A stretch of DNA of 64,000 bases, taken from positions 434,001-498,000 of the forward strand of contig NZ_CP100756.1 of assembly GCF_024266705.1 (NCBI RefSeq), in the 5' to 3' direction. The notes beneath the pieces were generated by a model. The model searched no databases and was not told the DNA's origin. It saw only the letters and a list, made by a program, of their open reading frames with translations. Both the position numbers and the translations under genes were made by a program. Positions 8,330 to 16,838 of this stretch are shown one piece after another. The stretch comes from Natrinema gelatinilyticum (GTDB taxonomy: Archaea; Halobacteriota; Halobacteria; Halobacteriales; Natrialbaceae). The first letter of the stretch is position 1. Each line of letters begins with the position of its first letter.

Positions 8330-8533
8330 TCAGCACGCGCAGTTGCGACCCGTGGCGCGCTCGAAGCGCATCTCGGTTTCGCACTCCGGACAGACCGGCT
8401 CCCCCTCGAGGTCGACGTCCCTGATCCTGATATCGCAGTCGTCACACCAGTAGGTACCTCGCGACTTGTCGTCGGGACGATCCGTCGGCGATGCGGAGAC
8501 GAGCGCCGTTTGTATCGACTCAATGAATCCCAT
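8330..8533 (-). CDS. Small zinc-ribbon protein
   Basis: The protein has 67 aa. Two CxxC pairs (YWCDDCDIR and PVCPECETEM) form a zinc ribbon in the middle, and the tail GRNCAC adds two more Cys. The N-terminus MGFIESIQTALVSAS is helical. I chose the ATG at 8533; the longer open frame upstream is not protein-like. It is convergent with the CobW gene, with one base between stops. Function unknown; a metal client of the CobW chaperone would be a reasonable guess but is only inference. Confidence 0.75.
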   Translation of the reverse strand: MGFIESIQTALVSASPTDRPDDKSRGTYWCDDCDIRIRDVDLEGEPVCPECETEMRFERATGRNCAC

Positions 8534-8738
8534 AGTCGACCGATCACCGAGGATTCGAATAAAATCATGGTATTCCTTGGCATAGTTGAGAGGTCGCGGA
8601 TCGACGTCGGTCGGAACCCGTTCTGATGCAAACGTCGAGTACGCATCTATTCGGCCGCGCGACCACGCTACCACCCGATGACCGGCCCTCCGACGCTACC
8701 TCACCGACTGAGTACCCGATTCCCCATCTCTGGCACTA

Positions 8739-9059
8739 CTACCGGACGGCTAACGGAACTGCGAGCGCGACGATGAGCGCCGCAAGGATCGGAATGAGGT
8801 GGAACAGTCGTTCGGCGCGGACTGCAGACGGGACCGCACTGGCCGCCTCGGGGCAGAACGTCCACACCTGTCGGTAGAACGCGGCGACGGTTGCGACGGC
8901 GAACAGCGCAGCGGAGGCCGTGATTCCGAGCTCGAGCGACAGGCCGAGAGCCTGCCCGTACAGCGGCCCGAACGACAGCAGGATCATGAAAGAGAGCCCG
9001 ACGACGACGAGGAACGGGACCGGATCGACCGCCGATCCGTGGCGGTTTCGCAGGTTCAT
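8739..9059 (-). CDS. Small integral membrane protein (three helices)
   Basis: The protein has 106 aa with three hydrophobic segments: FLVVVGLSFMILLSFGPLYG, LGITASAALFAVATVAAF and LIPILAALIVALAVPLAV. A short polar N-terminus (MNLRNRHGSAVDPVP) precedes them. Family and function are not recognised. The codon pattern is typical of the neighbourhood. It is divergent from the 74-aa membrane protein at 9224. Confidence 0.65.
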   Translation of the reverse strand: MNLRNRHGSAVDPVPFLVVVGLSFMILLSFGPLYGQALGLSLELGITASAALFAVATVAAFYRQVWTFCPEAASAVPSAVRAERLFHLIPILAALIVALAVPLAVR

Positions 9060-9223
9060 ACGAGTCTTTCACCGTGGGAGTGCAAAGAGGTATGCCGAGC
9101 ATTCTCAACTGGCGCTCGAGGTCGAGGGACGAGCAGCGCGAGTCCTCGGACGTGCGGGAGCCAAGCGACACAAGAGCCGCGAGGGCGGCGAACAGTTAAG
9201 TGTCGGTACCGTCCTCACCCTGT

Positions 9224-9448
9224 ATGAGCGATGGGGACTCGGAACGGGACGGATTCGAGGCGGGCGTCTCGTCCTCGCAGGGTGATCCACGCGTCCTGCT
9301 CGTCATGAACGCCGTCCTGTCGACGCTGTTTGCGTGGACCGTGGTCTGGGGGCTGTCGTTTCTGGGTATCGTCGAGTTCGGAATCGTCAACGTCGGAACG
9401 GCCGCGATACTACTGTTCACGATAACGTATCTCGTGACGAACGCGTAA
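9224..9448 (+). CDS. Small membrane protein (two helices)
   Basis: The protein has 74 aa. The N-terminus is acidic and polar (MSDGDSERDGFEAG); helices are VLSTLFAWTVVWGLSFLGIV and GTAAILLFTITYLVTNA. I preferred the ATG at 9224 over a GTG at 9200, because GTCCTCACCCTGT upstream does not code sensibly. Orphan haloarchaeal-type protein of unknown role. Confidence 0.65.
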   Translation: MSDGDSERDGFEAGVSSSQGDPRVLLVMNAVLSTLFAWTVVWGLSFLGIVEFGIVNVGTAAILLFTITYLVTNA

Positions 9449-9469
9449 CGTCTTGCGCGCTCGTCGGAA

Positions 9470-9697
9470 TTACCGCCCGTAAATGAGCTTGCGCCCGATG
9501 TCGTCGACCCGATCGGTCACGCGTTCCGCCCAAGCAGCTGGCGAGACGCGGCGGAGCGTCTCGTCGTCGATCTCGATGGCGGCCTCGTCGAACGGGCTTC
9601 GGTTTGGGTTCTCCTCGCCGTCGTCGCCGGACGACGCGACGTCGACGACCGCCGACATCGAACAGCGGCCGCACGCTTCAGTTTTCTTCCCTCCCAT
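9470..9697 (-). CDS. Small soluble protein with N-terminal Cys pair
   Basis: The protein has 75 aa. It starts MGGKKTEACGRCSMSAVV, with a CxxC that may bind metal, followed by an acidic linker and the helix RVSPAAWAERVTDRVDDIGR. I chose the ATG at 9697; upstream residues in the same frame are Arg/Ser-rich and not conserved-looking. Family not recognised. Confidence 0.55.
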   Translation of the reverse strand: MGGKKTEACGRCSMSAVVDVASSGDDGEENPNRSPFDEAAIEIDDETLRRVSPAAWAERVTDRVDDIGRKLIYGR

Positions 9698-10010
9698 GCG
9701 TATTCCTCGCACGCTAGTTCGTCTCCATCGGCTAAAATCTACCGTCCGGATCCATTCGGACGACCGCCCCGATTGGAGCGATTGGGTCGATCGGAGCAGT
9801 CGGTCGACCGCGGCTATTGGACCGATCCGATAACGGGAGACCCAGCCCCGTTGCAACCGAGCGACCGGGACCGCGGACGGAGGCCATCCACCGACGAATA
9901 CTTGCTTTCCCGGCCGCAATCGATGGTATGAGAAAACAGGTCAAGGAGCTAGTCGAAGCCGAATGGGCACCGGGTCGTGGGCAGGCACCATCACACCACG
10001 CCGGCGTACG

Positions 10011-10619
10011 ATGAGCGAGAAAGCGACGCCGGATGAACTGCCAGCGGAGATCCGCGAGGCGGTCCCCGACTGGGACGACGAGTACCTGGACCGCGTGTCC
10101 GACCGGCTGATGTACAACTACGACCTCGAGAAGGATCACCGCAGCGACGGCGAGCGGTGGGACCTCTACGGGGAAATGCGCGTTCGCAGCCAGAAGCAGT
10201 TCTTTCATCCGGCACTTTCCTACGCCGACCACGAGGCCGAGGAATATCTCTTCGCCCGACGCGACCCCCGGCCGACGGTGGCGGAACTCGAGCGCCTCGT
10301 CGATCTGGGTCACGAGATGGCGGACGAGCGCGTCGTCCCGGACGAGGAACACTTCGGGACGGATTTTACGTTCGTCCTCGTGGCCGACGAACTGTCGGCG
10401 GCCGTCCGCGAGTACGTTTCCGGGTTCCGCGATCGGACGTTACTGAAGTTCGGCTATCACGGCCACTACGAGATCAATCTCGTCGTCGTGGTCCCCGACG
10501 CGGACGAGCACGCCGCCAGCGAGGCCGCGGACACTGTGGAAGCCTTCGCGCTGTGGGACGACGTCAGTACGCCCACGGAAGGAGTTCTCTCACGGTTCGC
10601 GAAACGATTCTGGAGGTAG
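10011..10619 (+). CDS. Uncharacterised soluble protein
   Basis: The protein has 202 aa and is acidic, with no membrane segment. An N-terminal helical half (IREAVPDWDDEYLDRVSDRL, aromatic-rich WDLYGEMRVRSQKQFFHPAL) is followed by an alpha/beta-looking half with FTFVLVADELSAAVREYVS and KFGYHGHYEINLVVVVPDAD. It ends in a basic tail SRFAKRFWR. I chose the ATG at 10011 (MSEKATPDELP); an in-frame ATG at 9963 would add 16 non-acidic residues. It stands alone between small genes and the convergent cstA. Function unknown. Confidence 0.75.
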   Translation: MSEKATPDELPAEIREAVPDWDDEYLDRVSDRLMYNYDLEKDHRSDGERWDLYGEMRVRSQKQFFHPALSYADHEAEEYLFARRDPRPTVAELERLVDLGHEMADERVVPDEEHFGTDFTFVLVADELSAAVREYVSGFRDRTLLKFGYHGHYEINLVVVVPDADEHAASEAADTVEAFALWDDVSTPTEGVLSRFAKRFWR

Positions 10620-10702
10620 CCTCGCCGCGAGACGGGCCGCGGCGATACCCACCGGTCGCTGGCGACTCGCGAAACGCGAAAAATTGAACGTGGTCGATTT
10701 CG

Positions 10703-12553
10703 TCAGTCGTCGCCCGGTTCGGCCGCTGCCGGTCCGGGTTCCCGACGGACGTGACTAATATTCCTGTACCCGAGCCTGACGAGTGCGAGCGCGAGGCCGA
10801 TCAACACCAGCCCGAGGACCATCTGCACGATCGCCGAGAGCGTTCCCTCGAGTGACGTCGCCCCGCCCTGAAGCAGATTCAGGTAGAGGTTCTCGTAGAA
10901 GACCAGGATCAACAGACCGAGGGTGGTGATCGTGACCATGATCGCCATCGGGACCCCGGTGGAGATGAGCTGCTTGTTGTCATCCCAGTTGGCCAGCCAG
11001 ACGGTCGCAGTCAGCAGCGCGAGCGCCGCGAGTAACTGGTTGGCGCCGCCGAATAGCTGCCAGAGAACGACCCACTGGCCGGAGACGACGAGCAGGTACG
11101 CAGGGACGATCTGGACGAGCGGATTCGTGTAGCGCCCACGAGCGAACGAGCGCGGATCCGCGCTGAGTCCGGTATCGGTCCGTCCGGCGGGCGTCCCGAC
11201 GATCTCTTCCATCATGTAGCGGCCGAGGCGGACGGCCGTGTCGGTCGACGTGAGCAGGAAGCTCACGAGGACGAGCGCCATGAACACTGCACCGATCGTT
11301 TCCGGCACCCCGAGACTGGTGAGGATGAGCCCGCCGCCGGACGCGAAGTTAGGGAGCGCAGCGCCGATCCCGCCGGCCGGGTCGGCAAAGCCCCACACTG
11401 CGAGCGTCGAAAGCGCAACCGCGGCGAGCAGCCCCTCGCCGAGCATCCCGCCGTAGCCGATCAGTCGAGCGTCGGTTTCGTTGTTGAGCTGTTTGGCGGT
11501 CGTCCCAGAGGAGACCAGCGAGTGGAACCCACTGATCGTCCCGCAGGCGATCGTGATGAAAAGCAGCGGGAACAGCGGCGCGTATCCGGCCGCTTCGACG
11601 CCCCAGAAACCTTCGAACGCGCCGATAGAGCTGTCGATGACGAGCGGTTCGGCAGACGTTCCGAGGAACGTTCCGACGATGACCGCGACGATCGTGCCAC
11701 CGACGCCCGCGTACAGCAGGAACGATGATAGGTAGTCCCGCGGCTGGAGCAACACCCACACCGGGAGTGCGCTCGCGATCGCGGCGTAGACCATCACAAT
11801 CGGGATCCAGCCCGCAGTGTTCGCGCCGAGCGCGCTCGCACCGGGCACCCACGCTCCCTCACCGCCGAGGAGGACGACCATTGAGAGGTCCGCCGTTCGA
11901 TCGGCAGTCGGCTGGAAGAGTGCAACCGGGAACTGAATCCCAATCCAAACTGCCGCGAACACGCCCGCGACGAAAGCGATCGTCCCAGGGACGAACGGAC
12001 CGTTGAACTGGTACAGATAGGCCCCGAAGGCGAGCGCCAGCAGGATATAAATGAAGGAAGCCGTCACCACCTCGGGAAACGAGTTGAAGACGATTCCGAC
12101 GACCAGCGCGAACACCGCGACGACGAGGATGATCGTTATGAACGCGAACCACAGCAGCATGTTCTTGCCGCTCTCGCCTACGTACTCGCCGATCATGTAC
12201 CCGATCGACTTGCCCTCGTGACGGAGGCTTCCGGAGAGCGAGACGAAGTCGTGAACGGCACCCATCAGCGGATTCCCGATCGCGATCCACAGCAGCGCGG
12301 GCACCCACCCCCAGATGGCACCCGCCGTGATCGGGCCCACAATCGGGGCTCCACCCGCAATACTCGAGTAGTGATGGCCCAACAGGACCGGTTTTTTCGA
12401 GGGGACGTACTCCTGTCCGTCCTCGTATTTGTGTGCCGGCGTTTCTGCCTCTTCGTCGAGTTCGACGAACCGTGTCAGGTATCTCGAGTACCCCACGTAT
12501 CCAGCGGTAAACGTCACCAGTACTGCCGCGATGATCCAAATAACCTGTGTCAT
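10703..12553 (-). CDS. cstA: CstA-family carbon starvation carrier (pyruvate/peptide transporter)
   Basis: The protein has 616 aa with about 16 hydrophobic helices. Family hallmarks are KKPVLLGHHYSSIAGGAPIV, GPITAGAIWGWVPALLWIA and GYMIGEYVGESGK near the N-terminus, FHSLVSSGTTAKQLNNETD in the middle, and LLTSTDTAVRLGRYMMEE. Bacterial CstA/BtsT proteins import pyruvate or peptides during starvation; the archaeal substrate is not established. I chose the ATG at 12553 (MTQVIWII); ten residues upstream (MQSLDVRGAI) are possible but not family-like. The long AT-rich region upstream carries a likely TATA box (12596-12606). Confidence 0.92.
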   Translation of the reverse strand: MTQVIWIIAAVLVTFTAGYVGYSRYLTRFVELDEEAETPAHKYEDGQEYVPSKKPVLLGHHYSSIAGGAPIVGPITAGAIWGWVPALLWIAIGNPLMGAVHDFVSLSGSLRHEGKSIGYMIGEYVGESGKNMLLWFAFITIILVVAVFALVVGIVFNSFPEVVTASFIYILLALAFGAYLYQFNGPFVPGTIAFVAGVFAAVWIGIQFPVALFQPTADRTADLSMVVLLGGEGAWVPGASALGANTAGWIPIVMVYAAIASALPVWVLLQPRDYLSSFLLYAGVGGTIVAVIVGTFLGTSAEPLVIDSSIGAFEGFWGVEAAGYAPLFPLLFITIACGTISGFHSLVSSGTTAKQLNNETDARLIGYGGMLGEGLLAAVALSTLAVWGFADPAGGIGAALPNFASGGGLILTSLGVPETIGAVFMALVLVSFLLTSTDTAVRLGRYMMEEIVGTPAGRTDTGLSADPRSFARGRYTNPLVQIVPAYLLVVSGQWVVLWQLFGGANQLLAALALLTATVWLANWDDNKQLISTGVPMAIMVTITTLGLLILVFYENLYLNLLQGGATSLEGTLSAIVQMVLGLVLIGLALALVRLGYRNISHVRREPGPAAAEPGDD

Positions 12554-12583
12554 GATTGCCCCACGCACATCAAGGGATTGCAT

Positions 12584-12922
12584 AAACCTTAATTGTTTTT
12601 TATAATCATTTGGGAGGCGGGAAGAATATTTAACTCTTTACTGTATGCAATATATAAAGATAAGTCAGCTAATAGATTGCGAGCGCCGTCGAAGCGGAAC
12701 AGCCGTCAACTGAATCATCGTATATCGGTAGGGTTCTCCCTGCCCACAGTATTCATAGGTTTTCTGTAGAATTTAATTATTTGAATCGCGAGAGTTGAAT
12801 TCGCAGACGTCTCTCGATTCGGTTGAACTGACCCGACGGCCGGTTTGGGCCGTGATGGCCGGTCGGTTCAGACGGAGATACCCACTCGTTACGGAAGGCG
12901 AGAACTAAGCCCGACGCATCTG
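12584..12922. other. AT-rich intergenic region upstream of cstA
   Basis: About 340 bp without a convincing gene on either strand. GC drops sharply between about 12590 and 12790, as in haloarchaeal promoters. The minus strand carries GATTATAAAAAAC (12596-12606) about 45-50 bases upstream of the cstA ATG, and a second AT-rich stretch AATATTTAACTCTTTA near 12627-12642. The right part returns to high GC and leads into the 81-bp hairpin element. Confidence 0.5.
12596..12606 (-). promoter_or_regulatory. Candidate TATA box of cstA
   Basis: The minus-strand sequence TTATAAAAA would place transcription start near 12573, giving a leader of about 20 nt before the cstA ATG at 12553. The spacing fits archaeal promoters. 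Confidence 0.4.
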
Positions 12923-13003
12923 ATACGGACTACCGAAAGTCATTACCGGTGCAACCGCAGGATGATCGCGGTTGCACCGGTAAATCGTTACAGCAGACCG
13001 TAT
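12923..13003. repeat. 81-bp palindromic hairpin element, copy 1
   Basis: Two 36-base arms (12923-12958 and 12968-13003) surround a 9-base loop AGGATGATC. The innermost 16 bases are perfectly paired (TTACCGGTGCAACCGC); by eye 28 of 36 arm positions pair. A related element lies at 37715-37795. It sits between the promoter region of cstA and the stop of the aminotransferase gene. The core recalls hairpins I have seen in other haloarchaeal genomes, from memory only. Confidence 0.85.
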
Positions 13004-13015
13004 GACGCACCTGTC

Positions 13016-14083
13016 CTACTCGAGAACGGTTCCGAGTGCGTCCATCGTCCGTTCGACGCGGTCGATGCGTGCGTTGTGGCCCATGTGGCCGACCCGGAGG
13101 ACGTCCTCGGCGAGGTCTCCGAGCCCGGTCGCGAGAACGATATCGTGGTGGTCTGCGAGCCGCTGCTGAACGGACACTGCCCGTCCGGGTATCTCGAGTG
13201 CGGTCACGGTCGGAGACGATTGCGCGCCGTCCGGGTACAGCGACAGGCCGAGGTCGTCGGCTCGCTCCCGACAGCGCGTTGCGGCTTCGTCGTGGCGCTC
13301 GAAGACACGCTCAAGGCCTTCCTCGAGCAGCAGGTCGGTCGCCGCGTCGAACCCGTAGAGGTTCGACGACAGATGCGTGTATGGGAACCACTCGTCGTCG
13401 GCGGCGTCACGCCACGGTTCGAGGTCCGTATACAGGCTGTCCGTCTCGAAGGACTCGATTTTCGCCCAGGCGCGGTCGCTGATCGAACAGACGGTCAATC
13501 CCGGCGGCGCGCTGAAACACTTCTGGGAGGCACCGAGGGTGACGTCGATTCGATCAGTAGGCACCGGTGTCCCGCCGAGCGAGGAGACTGCATCGACGAC
13601 GGTGATGACGTCGTGGTCGTCGCACAGGCCGAGAACCGGTTCGAGGTCGTTCAGCACGCCGGTTGGCGTTTCGCAGTGGACCATCGTCGCGACGTCGAAC
13701 GCGCCGTCTTCGAGGTGGGACTCGATCGCAGCGAGGTCGAGCGGCTCCCGCCACGGCGACTCACAGACGACCGCGTCGCCGCCGTACATCTCAACGAAAT
13801 CGCCGAACCCCCCACCGTAGAGGCCGTTCGAAATACACAACACCCGGTCACTGGACTCGACCAGCGACGCGACTGCGGCCTCGAGACCGAGGATTCCCTC
13901 GCCGCCGAGGACGACGATGTCGTCGTCCCCGTGGATCGCCTCGAGCTTCTCGGTCAAGGCACGGTAGAACGCGAAAAACTCGGGTTCGACGTCGGGGTTC
14001 GGCGTGGGTTCGGCCATTCGCTCGCGGACGTCGGCCGGCACCTCGGTCGGCCCAGGCGTCATGCGAAGTCTATCGTCGGACAT
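13016..14083 (-). CDS. Class V PLP-dependent aminotransferase (alanine-glyoxylate/serine-pyruvate type)
   Basis: The protein has 355 aa. RMTPGPTEVPADVRERM is the classic N-terminus of the family. The PLP-contacting Asp is in TVVDAVSSLGGTPV and the Schiff-base Lys in TLGASQKCFSAPPGL. Family members move amino groups between alanine, serine or phosphoserine-type donors and glyoxylate or pyruvate; the exact substrate is not deducible here. I chose the ATG at 14083; the upstream extension in frame is not family-like. The stop lies 13 bp from the hairpin element, and the gene diverges from the methyltransferase at 14215. Confidence 0.9.
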   Translation of the reverse strand: MSDDRLRMTPGPTEVPADVRERMAEPTPNPDVEPEFFAFYRALTEKLEAIHGDDDIVVLGGEGILGLEAAVASLVESSDRVLCISNGLYGGGFGDFVEMYGGDAVVCESPWREPLDLAAIESHLEDGAFDVATMVHCETPTGVLNDLEPVLGLCDDHDVITVVDAVSSLGGTPVPTDRIDVTLGASQKCFSAPPGLTVCSISDRAWAKIESFETDSLYTDLEPWRDAADDEWFPYTHLSSNLYGFDAATDLLLEEGLERVFERHDEAATRCRERADDLGLSLYPDGAQSSPTVTALEIPGRAVSVQQRLADHHDIVLATGLGDLAEDVLRVGHMGHNARIDRVERTMDALGTVLE

Positions 14084-14214
14084 ACTGAGGATGCTGGTCC
14101 GTCCGGCCATAAAACCCTTCGAGACTGGGTGCGGACCTGTCGCCGCTCCCCCAACTGGCGGATCGACCCTGTCGGGACGGAAACGGTATACGTCCGTCGG
14201 ACATCGTGTTGACC

Positions 14215-14892
14215 ATGGCGAGTTGCGACCCACGCCGCGGCGCGGGCAACGAGGTGACGGGCCACCCGGCGTTCGCCGCGCTGTACGACCGGCTCATGCC
14301 AGATCGATTCCTATTTGGTCCCCATCGCGAGTACCTCGCGGCCGACCTCTCGGGACGAGTCCTCGATCTAGGTGCGGGAAACGGTGCGATGTTTCCCTAC
14401 GTCGCCACCTCCGCCGACGCCGACATCGAGTATCACGCGGTCGAACCGGACCCACACATGCGCCGCCGGGCCGCCCGAAAGGCAAAACAAACCGACCTGT
14501 CGGTCGATCTCCGCGGTGCTCGCGGCGAATCGCTCCCCTACGCCGACGATAGCTTCGACGTCGTCATCTCGGGGCTGGTGTTCTGTACGATCGACGATCC
14601 AGACGCTGCACTCGACGAAGTCACCCGCGTCCTGCAGCCCGGCGGCGAACTTCGATTTCTCGAGCACGTCCGTAACGACGGCTGGCGCGCGTGGGCCCAG
14701 GACCGCATCAATCCGATCTGGACCCGTGCGGCCGCCGGCTGCCAGTTGAACCGCGAGACAGTTGAACGGTTCGTCGGGCACGACGAGTTCGACGTTCTCG
14801 AGATCGAGCGTCTCGGCGTCGGTCTGTTCCCGGCGACGCCGATCGTCCGCGGACGACTTCAGCGCAGATCGGACGGGTTCTCGACGAGCTAG
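14215..14892 (+). CDS. Class I SAM-dependent methyltransferase (UbiE-like)
   Basis: The protein has 225 aa. Motif I is RVLDLGAGNGAMFPYV, the acidic motif II is EYHAVEPDPHMRRRA, and motif post II is SFDVVISGLVFCTIDDPD. The EVTRVLQPGGELRFLEHV strand ends the fold, as in the methyltransferase-11/UbiE group. Substrate unknown; quinone, lipid or small-molecule methylation are typical for the group. I chose the ATG at 14215 rather than one three codons upstream because it lies closest to the first conserved segment. Confidence 0.85.
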   Translation: MASCDPRRGAGNEVTGHPAFAALYDRLMPDRFLFGPHREYLAADLSGRVLDLGAGNGAMFPYVATSADADIEYHAVEPDPHMRRRAARKAKQTDLSVDLRGARGESLPYADDSFDVVISGLVFCTIDDPDAALDEVTRVLQPGGELRFLEHVRNDGWRAWAQDRINPIWTRAAAGCQLNRETVERFVGHDEFDVLEIERLGVGLFPATPIVRGRLQRRSDGFSTS

Positions 14893-14953
14893 CGCGTCCT
14901 TCCTGCCTCCGTGATCGGGGTTCCATGCCGGTAGATCGGCGGAAACGACGGAG

Positions 14954-14962
14954 TATTTATTA
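14954..14962 (+). promoter_or_regulatory. TATA box of the UspA gene
   Basis: TATTTATTA lies about 30 bases upstream of the ATG at 14989, matching archaeal TATA spacing for a leaderless or very short-leadered transcript. Confidence 0.5.
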
Positions 14963-14988
14963 AGAGGCTCGGTGTGGTATGAGAATTC

Positions 14989-15429
14989 ATGGTCATGCAA
15001 ACCCTCGTCGCGATGGACGATTCTCCACAGGCCTCGGCCGCGCTCTCGTACGCGCTCGAAGAGTTCCCCGAATCCGCAGTTACGGCACTGCACGTCATCC
15101 AGCTCCCGGAAGGGTACTGGACGTCGTTCACTGATTCGGAGACGGAGTTACCGGGGTACGAGAGCGCACAGGAGCGCGCCCGTGAGCTGCTGGAAACGGC
15201 TGAACAGACGGCCGCGGAGCACGACCGAGAACTCGAGACGACCGTCGAAACGGGGAAGCCGGCGCGAGAGATAATCGATTACGCGGTCGGAAACGGATTC
15301 GACCAGATCGTTATCGGAAGCCACGGACGAACGGGTGTCGACCGGGTCTTGCTCGGGAGCGTATCCGAACAGGTGGTCCGTCGGGCACCGATGACCGTCG
15401 CCGTCGTTCACGAACAGCTCAATCACTAG
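14989..15429 (+). CDS. Universal stress protein (UspA family)
   Basis: The protein has 146 aa in a single Usp alpha/beta domain. The N-terminal strand QTLVAMDDSPQASAALSYAL and the C-terminal ATP-binding pattern GSHGRTGVDRVLLGSVS (G-2x-G-9x-G-S) are intact, so it probably binds ATP. Haloarchaea have many such paralogues, which respond to stress or regulate partners. The second ATG (14995) is also a possible start and would leave the domain complete. Single gene, with its own promoter. Confidence 0.9.
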   Translation: MVMQTLVAMDDSPQASAALSYALEEFPESAVTALHVIQLPEGYWTSFTDSETELPGYESAQERARELLETAEQTAAEHDRELETTVETGKPAREIIDYAVGNGFDQIVIGSHGRTGVDRVLLGSVSEQVVRRAPMTVAVVHEQLNH

Positions 15430-15518
15430 CTGTTCGAGACGGGGACCGGTCGGTTCGGATCGGGAAAACGCCGGATCGGTTCCATCCTGGACGTGCGGAT
15501 GGAGTCGTTTCGATCCGG

Positions 15519-15791
15519 TCACCGGATCGTACTCAGAATCCGCGCGATCACGTCCGTGGCGACTACACCGGGGCCGTACTCGGCCGTCGCGAGTTTGCCG
15601 GCTTTACCGAGTATCCACGCGCCAAGTTCGGCGGCCTCGCGGCGATCCATCCCCCGACCGAGCAGCGAAGCGACGATGCCGACCATCGTATCCCCGGTCC
15701 CGGCGACGGTCAAGGCCGACGTGCCCGTCTCGTCTCGGATTCGGTCGCCGCCGGTGACGACCTCGTCGCCGTCCCCGGTCCGCGCGACGAC
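15519..15791 (-). pseudogene. Decayed C-terminal piece of ADP-dependent NAD(P)H-hydrate dehydratase
   Basis: In one frame, DEVVTGGDRIRDETGTSALT is followed by VAGTGDTMVGIVASLLGRGM and GAWILGKAGKLATAEYGPG. This matches the end of the YjeF-C/NnrD fold, where GTGD binds the nucleotide phosphates. The frame is closed upstream by a TGA at 15792-15794, and no ATG opens it (only a TTG at 15713). The region 15795-15945 shows another open stretch in a different frame (GRPVRPGEAKPLSETYGSLE) whose relation is unclear. The N-terminal epimerase and most of the kinase-like fold are missing, so this is a relic; repair of NAD(P)HX must rely on another copy. Confidence 0.6.
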
Positions 15792-15952
15792 TCACCCGTC
15801 TCCTCCGAGAACAGTTCGAGCGAGCCGTAGGTCTCGGAGAGGGGTTTGGCCTCGCCCGGTCGAACGGGCCGTCCGAGGATCGGTCGCGGGTCGGCCCCAG
15901 CGTGTGCGACGCAAACGCATAGTACGATGCGGGCGTAGCACCGTTTAGGTCA

Positions 15953-16594
15953 ATGTTCGACGACAGAACCGACGCCGGCGGACGACTCGCAACGGAACTC
16001 GAGCGCCGCGGCTTCGACGCGGACGTCGTCCTCGGCATTCCACGCGGTGCGCTACCGGTCGCTCGGCCGGTCGCGGACACGCTTGACGCATCCCTCGACG
16101 TGGTCGTCGCGCGCAAGATGGGGGCGCCCCGGAATCCCGAACTCGCGCTGGGAGCAGTCGCCAGCGACGGGAGCGTCTGGTACAACGACCACCTGATCGA
16201 TCGGCTGGGAGTCTCCGAGAAGTACCTCGAGGAGATTCGCACCGAGGAGGCCGAAAACGCGCGTCAGAAAGCAGATCGCTATCGTGAGTCGGAGGGGCTG
16301 CCCGAGTTACGGGGGAAACGGGTCGTGATCGTTGACGACGGTGTGGCAACGGGCGCGACCGCGACGGCCTGTCTCCGGCAGGTGCGAGAAACCGACGCGG
16401 AGTGGGTTGCGCTGGCCGTCCCGGTGGGCTCTCCCCGGTCCGTCGAGGACCTCGAGCGAGAGGCGGACGAGGTGATCGCCGTGGAGACGCCCGCGGACTT
16501 CCGCGCAGTGGGACAGTACTACCGGAATTTCGGACAAGTGACTGACGAGGAGGCAATTCAGTATCTCCGGGGCGATGCGAGCCGTGATTCCTGA
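15953..16594 (+). CDS. Phosphoribosyltransferase-like protein
   Basis: The protein has 213 aa. The PRPP-binding loop is KRVVIVDDGVATGATATACL; upstream VVLGIPRGALPVARPVADTL and VVVARKMGAPRNPELALGAV are the pattern of the stand-alone PRTase proteins often annotated as putative phosphoribosyltransferases. The substrate base is unknown, and it may be a regulator or hydrolase rather than a nucleotide-synthesis enzyme. The start MFDDRTDAGGRLA is close to the family start. It diverges from the broken NnrD fragment. Confidence 0.85.
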   Translation: MFDDRTDAGGRLATELERRGFDADVVLGIPRGALPVARPVADTLDASLDVVVARKMGAPRNPELALGAVASDGSVWYNDHLIDRLGVSEKYLEEIRTEEAENARQKADRYRESEGLPELRGKRVVIVDDGVATGATATACLRQVRETDAEWVALAVPVGSPRSVEDLEREADEVIAVETPADFRAVGQYYRNFGQVTDEEAIQYLRGDASRDS

Positions 16595-16838
16595 CGGGAT
16601 GCCGGAACGTCGCCAGCAGGGACCGCGTCGGACGTCGAGGGCCGCTGCCGGAAGTGATTCGTTGGCCATCGACCCGAGCGGCGGACCGTTTCCGGGATCG
16701 AGCCAGCGCGTCCGCGGGCGCCCGGACCTGAATCGACTCGAGCGCGAGTTCGAAGTCGACCGAGCGCGGGTTCCGCGGGGACCGCCTGGGCAGTCGCTCA
16801 GACGGTGGCCGACGAAGAACGCGGGTGAGACGGTATCC

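Noticed and set aside
7021..8646. Long minus-strand open frame opposite the CobW gene
   Set aside because: It is an Arg/Val-rich mirror of the CobW codons; no family motif, while the plus strand has complete GTPase motifs. High GC makes such shadow frames common here.
12845..14212. Long plus-strand open frame opposite the class V aminotransferase
   Set aside because: The minus strand has the intact PLP enzyme; the plus-strand protein has Arg/Val bias and no recognisable domain, and it would run through the hairpin element.
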